In this document: positions 51,785-62,400 of the stretch, one piece after another
Position numbering within the stretch: position 1 is the stretch's first letter
Layout of the letters: every line of letters begins with the position of its first letter
Source of the DNA: an uncultured Lachnospiraceae bacterium
Lineage (GTDB): Bacteria; Bacillota; Clostridia; Lachnospirales; Lachnospiraceae
DNA length: 64,000 nt
Assembly (NCBI GenBank): GCA_910589195.1
Contig: CAJUTC010000016.1
Coordinates: 1-64,000 of the forward strand
Direction of reading: 5' to 3'
The notes under the pieces: model-generated
Database searches by the model: none
What the model was told of the DNA's origin: nothing
What the model saw: only the letters and a program-made list of their open reading frames with translations
Made by a program: the position numbers and the translations under genes

Positions 51785-52354
51785 CTATTCTTTTTTCCCA
51801 TTATACCGGTTCATCGCCGCTGCTGCCCCGTCTATTAGCATCATCTCTGCAGCGTCAGCCGCATCCCGGAACGCGTCCTCCATTACGGAACGCTCGGTCT
51901 GGGAAAAGCGGCTCAGTACATAAGCTGCCAAATCCATCCGGTCCGGTTTTGCCCCTACCCCTACTTTAATCCTGGGAAACTCCTGGCTTCCAAGATGGGC
52001 AATAATACTTTTTACTCCGTTATGGCCTCCAGCGCTTCCCTTTGTCCGGATCCGAAGCTGTCCTATTTCCAGGTTAATATCATCATATATTATAATTATA
52101 TGCGCCGGATCGATTTTATAGAAATCCGCCGCATCCCGAAGGCTCTCTCCGCTTACATTCATAAACGTCTGGGGCTTCATTAAAAGCACCTTCTCATTTC
52201 CAATCATCCCTTTGCCGCACAAAGCTTTATGCTTTCTTTCCGTTACTGTAATACTATGTTTATCCGCCAAAATATCAATGGTATCAAAACCTACATTATG
52301 GCGTGTTTGCTCATATTCCTTTGTGGGATTTCCCAATCCTGCAATTAAATACAT
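51785..52354 (-). CDS. pth: Peptidyl-tRNA hydrolase
   Basis: The product has 189 residues from the ATG at 52354 (AAGGAG site). The longer frame adds no similarity. IAGLGNPTKEYEQTRHNVGFD contains N9 and the catalytic H19; later motifs KPQTFMNVSG, IIYDDINL and GSAGGHNGVKSI are all classical. The enzyme frees tRNA from peptides released by the ribosome and is essential. In Bacillus it precedes mfd, and here too. Confidence 0.97.
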   Translation of the reverse strand: MYLIAGLGNPTKEYEQTRHNVGFDTIDILADKHSITVTERKHKALCGKGMIGNEKVLLMKPQTFMNVSGESLRDAADFYKIDPAHIIIIYDDINLEIGQLRIRTKGSAGGHNGVKSIIAHLGSQEFPRIKVGVGAKPDRMDLAAYVLSRFSQTERSVMEDAFRDAADAAEMMLIDGAAAAMNRYNGKKE

Positions 52355-52555
52355 GATCTGCTCCTTTTTCGTACGGTTTTGTACAACGCAACAGCCCGAC
52401 ACATACAATGCCGGGTATTCGCTTCATTATAATAAATAATAGAGCCAAACGAAACCTGTATTCGCCCAGACGCAAACCACTGCCACACATAAAAGTCTGG
52501 CAGGCACATTTGGCATCCCTGAATTGATGCTGTCTTCTCTTGACAAGATACGGCG

Positions 52556-52595
52556 CCCTCCGAAGACAATAGGACATACTCTTGTCTTCGGAGGG
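52556..52595. repeat. Perfect 14-bp hairpin between the ArsC-like gene and pth
   Basis: CCCTCCGAAGACAA (52556-52569) pairs perfectly with TTGTCTTCGGAGGG (52582-52595) around 12 bases. No T-run follows on either strand, so it is not a standard terminator. It lies in the 273-base gap 52355-52627, which has no convincing gene; a 106-residue frame across it looks spurious. Confidence 0.6.
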
Positions 52596-52627
52596 TAATG
52601 TTATTATATGCAGATCCAGAGAAAAAA

Positions 52628-53020
52628 TCAAATCTTATTCTGATCTTGCCAGCTTTCCAGTTTTTCCTTCCACTCCTCTTCTTTAAATCCAGTTAAGATC
52701 ACATCCCCAGCTATTACCAACGGCCTTTTTACCAGCATTCCGTCAGTAGCCAGTATCTCCAACTGCTCTTCTTCCGTCATCTGTGGAAGCTTATCCTTTA
52801 GGGACAGCTCCTTATAAAGGTTCCCGCTGGTATTAAAAAAACGCTTCAGTGCCAGGCCGCTTTTCTGATACCAGCCTTTTAATTCTTCTTTTGTAGGATT
52901 TTGCTCCTTGATTTCCCTGGTTTCATATTGGATTTCCTGCTGTTCAAGCCATTTCAATGCTTTCTGGCAAGTGGAACACTTCTTGTAGCATAAAACCGTT
53001 ACTTTCTTATCCGTTTCCAT
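52628..53020 (-). CDS. ArsC/Spx-family thioredoxin-fold protein
   Basis: The product has 130 residues from the ATG at 53020 (AAGGAG site). CYKKCSTCQKALKWLEQQ gives a CxxC pair (C15, C18), and KRPLVIAGD is the second conserved motif of the ArsC/Spx/YffB family. With no arsenic genes around and a CSTC motif, it is more likely a YffB/Spx-like thiol protein than an arsenate reductase. Spx itself contacts RNA polymerase, but the residues needed for that are not clearly present. Exact role open. Confidence 0.85.
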   Translation of the reverse strand: METDKKVTVLCYKKCSTCQKALKWLEQQEIQYETREIKEQNPTKEELKGWYQKSGLALKRFFNTSGNLYKELSLKDKLPQMTEEEQLEILATDGMLVKRPLVIAGDVILTGFKEEEWKEKLESWQDQNKI

Positions 53021-53082
53021 AAGATTCTCCTTTTTCTTTAACACAGTTGGTTCTTGCTCAAACCATTTTTCTTTAAAAATAA

Positions 53083-53091
53083 ATTATAGCA
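53083..53091 (-). promoter_or_regulatory. Extended -10 promoter of the ArsC-like gene
   Basis: Minus-strand TGC-TATAAT (53083-53091) lies about 65 bases before the ATG at 53020. The -35 region is poor, as is usual with extended -10 elements. Confidence 0.5.
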
Positions 53092-53202
53092 TACATGACA
53101 GCTTTTGAACAGCAAAAGACTTTTATCTTTTAAATCGTTGGAATCATAAAAAGATGCTGAAAGGATTCCATTAATGAAGAATCAATAGCAGGTATTCCTA
53201 TC

Positions 53203-53266
53203 AAAAAGGAGCATCGCCCGTTATAAAATATTCCGGATTTTATAACGTTTCCGATGCTCCTTTTTT
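53203..53266 (-). terminator. Strong bidirectional terminator after the giant surface protein gene
   Basis: AAAAAGGAGCATCG pairs with CGATGCTCCTTTTT, with an inner stem of GTTATAAAAT and ATTTTATAAC. It carries T-runs on both strands and fills most of the 407-base gap 53021-53427 together with the promoter of the ArsC-like gene. Confidence 0.88.
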
Positions 53267-53427
53267 ATTCCTTTTTAATTGCTTTCCTTTGCCATAGTTT
53301 TGTGTTGCAACCTGGAGTTTGCCATGGCTTTATTTGTTATTCACGCTTCATTTTGTTGTGCCGCCATCTTTTGGTTAGATGCCACCACTTTGAATATTCA
53401 GCGTTCTTCCATAAAAATCAACGATTT

Positions 53428-56400
53428 TTATTCTTCCTCTTTCCGTTTCTTGACGTGGATTCCACAGGCTGCCATCAAAGATAATACCATCATCCCAAGC
53501 AATGCGCCTGCAGGAACATTCCTGTCGCTGGTTCTTGGAAGACCGAATAAAGGAACACCCTCATCGTCAATCAACAGCACATCCGGAGTTTCTTCCGGCA
53601 TCATGGCAAGAGGAATCTGATCCGGATCAATTGTTGTTAACGGCACATCCTCTGGCGGAATCGGAGTTGTATCGGGTTCAGGATCCCGATCTCTTCCACC
53701 GCCACCGCCTCCGCCGCCTGTAGGACGGTTCGGGTTTGTTGGCCGGTCAGGAGGTGTGGTTGGCTGTGTTGGATCAGTAGGGCTTGTTGGCTCTTCCGGA
53801 TCGGTAGGGCTTGTTGGCTTTTCTGGATCGGTTGGATTGTTTGGCTCATCCGGGTTTTCTTCCTCCGGTTTATGGTTTACAAACTTAGCTGTCGCTTCCC
53901 CGTCTTTTTCAATCCTTCCGTTCCCGCCGTTTATGGTGGTCACATATCCATCCTGGTTGGCCAGAACCTCCGTTACCTGGTAATTTGCTCCCGCGGGCAA
54001 TCCGTTTATAGTAATCTGTTGCCCATGCTTTAAGGTAATCCTGCCTTCTCCTCTGTCATTTAAGGTTAAGATTCCTGACGGCGGCGCTATTGCCCCATCT
54101 TCTGTAGCGCTTCCTGTATATGGATAGGATCCGCTTAACAAGGTCCCATCTTTTCCGGTCAGTTTCACAAGAAAGACAAAGTCTTTGTTACGATCGCCTG
54201 CCGCTCCAGTTACGGTCTTTTGGATAGACAGCTTACCTTCTTCTTTTACATTGACAAAGCTTACCGTAATAACCGTTTCCCCCGCAATGATTCCAGAGGC
54301 ATTCTCAGGAGAAATGGAGGTGTAGCCGTCATGAGAACCTTCCTCTACGGTATAGTGGACTCCATCTGGCAATCCGTTTACTCTTACCATTTCATCAGCA
54401 GCTAATTCAAATTCAGCAATACCACTTACAAATGTTACATCACCATACTTGCCATCCACCGCAGTATTTTCTACCTTCAAGGTGAAGGGGAATTTTCTGC
54501 CGTTTTCTGGCTGGATTCCGGAAACGGTCTTCTTAATTTCCAGAGAACCTTCTTTTACGGTATTTGTAAACCGAACCTTAACTTCCTGATCCTTTTGTCC
54601 AATCGTACCCTTATTATTCTGCCCATTTACCTGATAATGGTTTTGTTCTACGTTTGTTTCCGTTACTTCATATACCGTATCAACCGGAATCTCAGAAACC
54701 ACTGCCGTCTGGCCATGGGTTAATTCTATTGTTCCCTTGCCCTGGGCATCTAAAACCAATGTGCCAGTTTCCAAAGCGTCCGTTCCTTCTGTTGTGATAC
54801 TGTACGGATACGTTCCGGCTAAAGGAGCCTGATTCTTTCCGGTCAGTTTCACTTCAAAAGTAAACACCTTTCTTTGATCCAGTTCAAGACCTTCTACGAT
54901 CTTTTCAACGGACAGCTTTCCAGTATCTACTGTATTCGTAAAATGCACTGCTGAAACGGTATCATTCTCGAAAATTCCACTTCCGCCAATCAGCTTATCT
55001 CCTGTCCCTTCTACGCTGTCGCTTCCGTCTACACTTGGGGTATAGCCTTCTGTGTTTGTACGTTTCTCCCATACGGTGTACCGGGTTTTTTCCGGGAGGT
55101 TTTCAATCAGAATCCACTCTCCGTCCTTTAGCGTTATGGTATCTCCGTTAGCGATTGTACCTTTCTTTTCATCATCCGAACTGGTATATGGATAACTTCC
55201 TGTAAGAATGCTTCCGTCCAGATCCATGAACTCTACTTCAAAGGTAAACTCCTTTTCCTTATCTGCATCAGTCAGGTTGCTGCCTGAAACCTGTTTGCTG
55301 ATAAGAAGTTTTCCAACATTCACCACATTTGTAAACGCCGCGGCTGCTGCTTCCTTATCCACAATCGTTCCAGTAAAATGATTCTCTGGCGTAGAATAAC
55401 CATTTTCCTTAGCATCCGCTTCTGTTACCGTATATGTGGTTCCTGCCGGTAATTCAGACAAGGTAATCATTTGCCCATGCTTTAATACAACCGTTAAGTT
55501 CAATTGGTCTTTTCCTGGCTGGGTTATTTCAAAGCCATCCTGATCTGGTGCCACTATCTGGTCAAACCCATCCATTATACCAAATGTATGAACCAAATTC
55601 CGCAAATCCCCATCAATTCCTGCCGGCTTGGTTAATTCCACATAGAAAGTAAAGGAATCATTTTTGATTCGTTCCGTCATATTATCATCAGGAACGGATA
55701 CCTTCTTGCTGATAACCAGGCTTCCTATATTCAGCTTATTGGTAAATGTTACTTGGGAAGCCGTCTTTTCCTCGATTACGCCGCTTCCGCCTTCTGACGT
55801 AATCTGAGCGCTGCCCTCCACAACAGTAACATAGTTATTGGTATTGGCCTCTTTCTCCTTTACCGTATAGAGAGTTCCTGCTGGAAGTCCGCCAATTTCC
55901 AGAGATTGGTTATGTTTTAAGGTAAATTCTTTTTCAACCGCTGCGGTTCCGTTATTGCCTACAGCCGCCATAATCGCTTCTTCTGTAGATAAGGTTATCT
56001 CATCCCCTTCATAATACGTAAAGGAATACAATTTACCTTTGGTATTTAGAGGATTGCCTTCTGAATCCTTAAATTCTACAACAAAGTTCCAATCCCGTTC
56101 GATACTTCCGTGTTCTACCAATTTACTAATCTTTATGCTGCCTTGTGGTTCTTTGGTGGTATTGGTGTAAACTACTTCATTACTTCCAATCTGAATGGTT
56201 CCTGCTGCCATTTCCTCTACTTTTCCATTTACCCGGATTTCGGTTTCATATTCCTCTTCCGCTGCTTCTGTAATCTGGTAAGTAGAACCAGAAGTAAGGC
56301 CTTTCAAAAGAAGGAAATCATCCTTTCCAAGGTTAAGTTTTGCTGTGCCATCCTGGAAGTTTATGGTTGATTCTGCCCCATTTTGATCAACCGCTGTAAT

Positions 56401-59400
56401 CGGCCTGTTATATGGGGTACCTTCCTTATCTTTTAATGTAATTTCAAACTCAAATGTCTTGCCTTCCGGATATTTCTGGTAGTCGTCAATTACTTTCTTT
56501 GTTAACTTTAAGGAATAAACAGGTATATTGGTAACGGTCCAGGTGCCATCTCCATTATTGATTTCCTCGCCAACGAATTTGTCATCCTGTTTCTCTACCA
56601 CTTTATATTCCCATGTTTTCCCGCTTTCATCTGTGTTAATCAAATTCTTAAAGGTAATCTCAGACCAGGTGCCATCCATCTGTGGACGGGAAACGCCATC
56701 CGGTTTTATATGCTCCCATTCTTCCTGGCCTTCCAGTCTTCCCCATAATTCAAAGGTAACGGATTTCACCGCGTCATTAATACCGCTTCCCTTTAATTCT
56801 TCACCCGATAAGATTCCGCCGTCTTCGCTCAGCTTCCAGTTTTTCTTTACCGTAATATCTACCGTATCGCCGTTTCCAGTACCAATGATAACATCCCCGT
56901 TGGTTCCGATTCCGCCGCCTTTGGTATCGGATGTATTATTGGTAATCCGAACGCTCAGCATCTCATCTTTTGCCGTAATATTCTTTGCAGCCGAATAAAC
57001 GCTGGTAGTACCAGAAGCCTTCCCCTCTACATCAGTCCACTCATATAATCCGCCGCCTAACATATAGCGGGAGATATAAACCTTTCTTGTGCTGGTTGGG
57101 GTATATTTGTTATATCCGGTGCTGGTAACGAAAATATCAAAATCTGTGCCATTGCCTGTATTCCCTTTAATCAAACCGCCGTCATCCAAATAGATTTCCA
57201 CGCTTGCGCTTGGGCATGCTGCGATTCCTCCGCCGTCGCCGGCAGCCGTATTTTCGCTGACTTTAACATTCTTAAGGTACAGCTTACCATTTCGGTTTCC
57301 AGTTCCGGTTCCTCCGTTTACATAGACGCCGCCGCCGCCAAAGGTTCCGCCGTGGCTCTGGTTATAAGTAATATCACCTGCGTTAATCCTGGCTATGCCG
57401 TTCTCCTGAACGAAGATGCCGCCGCCCTCTTTTTCCGATTCATTTCTGGTGATGGTACCGCCTTCCATATTAAAGGTTCCGCCAATGTATACATTGTGGT
57501 CATTTCCCAGTGCAATACCGCCGCCCATGTAAGCTGTATTTTCGGAAATCGTTCCGCCTTTCATGGTCATAATGCCGCTCTTTGCAATGAAAACGCCGCC
57601 GCCTGCATTGTGGACATCCATCCGTTTCCCTGTGCTGACGATAATTGTGCCGCTGGATTTATGTTTTCCGGTTCCTTTATTTCCTGTAATGGTTCCGTTG
57701 TTCATATTGAAGGTTTTGCTGTTAAAAATACCGCCGCCGCTGACAGCACTATTATTTTTAATCTCTCCGCCATTCATATTCAGCGTACCGTCATTGCGGA
57801 TTGCGCCGCCTTCACGGCCCACATCCTGATATCCATTCTGGTTGTTCTGCAACACGGCACCTTGCTCAATATTCAACGTACCAGAATTCATAATCATAGG
57901 ATATTCTGCGGATCCATAGCTGCCGTCAGAAGTTCCATCCATTACAATGTCTTTTAATGTTAGTTTTCCTGCGCTTGTTACTTTAACCAGCGCACCTTTG
58001 TAGGTGGGATAACGTTTAATGGACTGTCCTTCTTTTAAGCTCCAAACTGGTTCTTTCGCTGTGGAAACCGTTACTTCGCCTGTCACATAAATGGTGTTCA
58101 GATTGTTTTGTTCCAGGAGCTCCGTTGCCTTCTGGAAGGTTTTAACTGGTGTTTGCAGCGATAACCCATCTGCTGTGTCGTTTCCGGTTCCGCTTAAGAA
58201 TACATAATTTCCTTGAGGCAGCGTCTTTCTAAGAACTATATTTCCTTTCTCGTCAAGGGCTACGGTTGTAAGGAAGCTGTAATCCTTACCGTTGTAGGTT
58301 AATCTATTCTGTGCAGGATCCGTATTTGGACTAGAAGGATTCAGCCAACCCGTGTTTCCCCAGTTTACCTGGCTGGCTTGTATTCCGTCATCTCCCATCC
58401 CTCTGATCATCAAAATATCCTTTACAGGCATTTCCGGATTGGCCTGCTCCTCCATAGTTGGATTAGAGGAACTCCAAAACGGCTTTAATACCAACTTATT
58501 GACCTGGAAATTCTTTCCTGCCCTTGTTATCGGGCTGGGGGCATAATGGTAAAGCATTAACGAGTCAATTTCACCATTTAACTCTACAAAACTATTATCA
58601 TTGTTTTTCGAAGCCCCTGTCTGGCTAACCAAAAGCGTCCCTACTTTGCCGTTAATGATTCCGGACATGGTTTGTGTGTAAGGATATGCTATTTTTACAC
58701 TCATCTGAAGTTCTTCTACATAACCATTTTCATGAAGAACTACAGTTCCCTCTGTCATACCAACAGTCACTTTATCTACGTTCGCCAGTATGTTAACCGT
58801 ACCACCATGCGGCTCTTTGCTGCTGGTGGCAGCCCCCATAATTCCCGTATTGGATCCGATATTATAGATGCCCTCTGGGTTAATTACCACGTTTCCATCT
58901 ATATTCAGTGTGCCGCCAGCCATAATCACATGGTTGGAAATAGTTCCGGTTCCGGTTAACGTCAGCTCTCCGCCGCTTACAATTTTAAATATTCCTCCCC
59001 TGATAACTTTAGAACTGCTTACACCCTGGCTGCCTTTTGAAGACTTTGTACTAGCAAAAATGGTTCCCCCATTCATATCAATGGTAATCTTCTTATCAAC
59101 TGTAAACATGTCGCCACTTGGCAAATAAGAAGATATCAGTGTAATGGTATCTCCATTTTTAGCATCAGTTAAGGCTTGTGCCAATGTATCGTAAACGGTG
59201 TCGCCAATCTGAGCGGCTGCGTCAGCTTTTGTCGCGCTCCAGCTTCTGTTTGCATTGCTGCTAGTAGTAAGGGTACCTTCTATACTTGCAGACATATTGT
59301 TCCAGACATATCCTGTAAAGTCAAAATCTTCATCTGACATTTCACTAGCTGGCAAAATTGTTACGGTTGTATTGTAATTCATACCTACATCATGAGCCGT

Positions 59401-62400
59401 TGTGTCTTGACATTTGTTATTATAAATTGCGCCAGACTCCATGGTGAAGTTTGTTTTATTATCCGCATAAATACCGCCTGCTTTTGCTTTTAAGTTTCCT
59501 ACACCTGCCGCGGTATTATTCTTTATCACAGTATCTACAACTTTTATCGTTCCTTGGCCAGCGTAAATACCTCCTGCTTCTCTGCCTTTGTTTCCTGCGA
59601 TGGTAACGCCTTTCAATTCAAGATTTGAAGTTGATTTGCTGGACTGATAAATCGCTCCTGCCTGGAAACCGGTATTGCCGCTAAATGTACAGCCCTCCAG
59701 CTTCACCGTTCCTTCCATAACATTCAAAGGCCCATACGCATACAGATTGCTGGTAATACCTGTATTGTTCTTAAACTCACAGTTGGATATGGTTTTTTCT
59801 CCGCTTCCGGCCAGATAAAGCACAGAACCCTTTAATTTTTTATCACTATAACCAGTTGAAATGGTGCCGTTATCATTGAATTTACAATTCGTTATCAAAA
59901 CATTTCCAATGCTGTTGATATTAAATCCGTAAGAACCGTCCGTTTGCTTAAGGGTAACACTATTTAATGTAGTGGTATGCTCTGCGTTTTTCGTATTTTC
60001 AATCTGAACCCGGTTTCCGGACAAAACAGTATTTTCTATGGTCACTACACCATTTTGTGCAACCAGGGCACTGGCATTGTTAGTTCCCGCATTGCCGATC
60101 TGATTATCACAAATTTCCGAATTGCGGATGGTAAGATCCGCCCCTTCTATATAAATACCGCCTGCATACTTATCAGCATCATTTGATGTTACATTATCGC
60201 TGATTCTACTGTTGCCGTCAATGGTAACCGGACAGTTTAACGCATAAATACCAGCCGCCCTATTAATCGCTGTATTTTCAATAATATCGCAGCCGATTAT
60301 TGTAAGGCTTCCTCCAGTAGCAGAAATTCCGCCGCCATGAACGCTCCCCATAGAAGAACCGTTGTTTTTTGAAACAACACAGTTTTCTAATGTTAAATCT
60401 GCATTTGTAGCTTTTATTCCTTTTCCATCAAATTTACTGGAATAGGATCGATTGTAATCGCCTCCGGTAATCGTACCGTTCTGGATTTTTACCTCCCCTC
60501 CACTGATGGCAAATACAACTTTTCCTTCTTCTTTGCTGGAAAGGGTCTTGCCCCGCATATCCAGGGTGTAGCTCTTTCCTTCCGACTTAACATTCTCTGA
60601 TACATTCCGCAAAAGATAAAGGGTTCCGCCATCCTCTACTTTATCAAGCGCATCCTGGAGAGTAAAAAAGCTATTGTCTTCTGTTGCTGCCGCTACCGTT
60701 GCCGCATACGTTACCACAAAAACAGAGAAACTTTCCGCCTGGAATTCGATTTTCGTTTCACTTACATTCTCAACCGTTGCAACAACTTCCGCTGATTCAT
60801 TTTCCGGCAGATGTACCACAGATATTTCGGTTATTTCTTTATCCGCCGCTTCTTTTGGCAAGTCTGCTGATTTCAATTGAATACTTACTGCTACCGCCTT
60901 AGCCGGTTCAATTTCCTGGCCGCTGTCTTTCGAAATGAAAGAAATGTCATAGGCCATAATCCCGGCTACCGCCTGCTCTTCTTTTAATGCGCTATTCGCC
61001 TGAGCCGCCAGCTCATCCAATTGCTGCTGATCTTCAATTTTTGCCACTTGAAGTTCCACTTCTTCTGTAAACGCTTCTTCCGGAACATTTACTGTAATCA
61101 CAGCGTCCGATGTTTCGCCCGTGTAAATCTGGGAAGGGATAATTGGAAGGGATTCTTCCAATTCTACCAAAATCTCCAAATCCTCTGTAACCGCTTCTAC
61201 CTGATATACATAGGAGTATCCGCTCCAGTTGGTATTTTCGTCATCAATATCCCCTGGATTTTCCACTGCGTCCAGCCAGGAACCGTTTGCCAATACCGCG
61301 CTAATATCGTAGCCATCCTCCGGTTCTACAGCAAAATACAGGCTTTCCCCATCTTCTACGGAATCCGGGCCTTTGATTTGAGCGGCATCTTCCAGGTTTA
61401 TCCGATAATCAACATCGAATCTGCCACTGACTGTTTCCAATGTTTCATTTTCATCATTGCCGTCTACGATTTTATGAATATCCTCCAATGCCACACAGTA
61501 TGCCCTGGCATTTATGGTTTCCTGAATCGTAATGGTGTCATATACCGTTCCCGGAATCTCCCAATCATCACCGATTTCCTGGTTTTCGTTTCCCAAATTG
61601 CTGGAACCGCCGGCACTGCTGCCACCGTCTTCTTCCGTTTCTTTTTCAGTGGTTTCCTCTGGAAGGTCTTCCTGATTTTCTTCCGAGGAAGTTTCTTCCG
61701 GTTTCTCTGTTTCTTTTATTTCTTCCGTCATTTCCACAGCTTCCGTTGTGGTTTCCGGATTCTCTTCTTTTGTTTCTTCTGTGGATTCTTCTGGTTTTAC
61801 CTCGCCAGTTTCCTTATCTGTCTGGTCTTCCTTCCCACTTTCTGTCGCATCGCTTTCTTCTATCGTTTCTGTTTGATCTTCTGTTTCATCTTTGGCTATT
61901 GTTTCTTCAGCAGCAGTTTCTTTCTCTGTTTCTGCTTCTGTTTCTGTTTCCTCTGCCTCTTTTGCGGTTTCCGGCTCTGTTTCCTTCTTTGTTTCCGTTT
62001 CCGTTTCTTTTTCTTCCTTTGTTTCCGGTTCCTCAGTTTCTTTTACCGTTTCCGGTTCCGTTTCTTCCTTTGTTTCTTCGAATAATTCTTCTGTTTCTTC
62101 TTCTTTTACATTTTCTTCTTCTAAGCTATCAAGTGAAACTGTAACCATTGCCGCTTTATGGTTTGACAATGATAAAGTAGTTCCGATTCCATGATTTCCG
62201 GAACGGCTATTATCTGGCCGGCTGTTTTCTGATTTCTTATCTTCTGACATGCCATCATCTTTGCTATCTGTGCTTTTTTCTTCAGAAGGCTGGCTGTCTT
62301 TTTCCTTTGTTTCAGATGTTTTATCATCCGTTCCGCTAATTCCGTTTTCCTTCTCTGTCTTCGCCTCAGAATTTTCTGCCGCCTCCTCTTTGGATGAATC

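Noticed and set aside
52311..52631. 106-residue minus-strand frame before pth
   Set aside because: It includes the perfect hairpin and overlaps pth; composition is not protein-like.
52628..53020. Arsenate reductase of an arsenic resistance operon
   Set aside because: No arsR, arsB or acr3 nearby and a CSTC motif closer to YffB/Spx-type proteins.
61021..62194. Long plus-strand open frames (up to 354 residues, Phe/Ser-rich)
   Set aside because: They mirror the Glu/Ser/Thr/Lys-biased codons of the surface protein on the other strand; no start signal or family.
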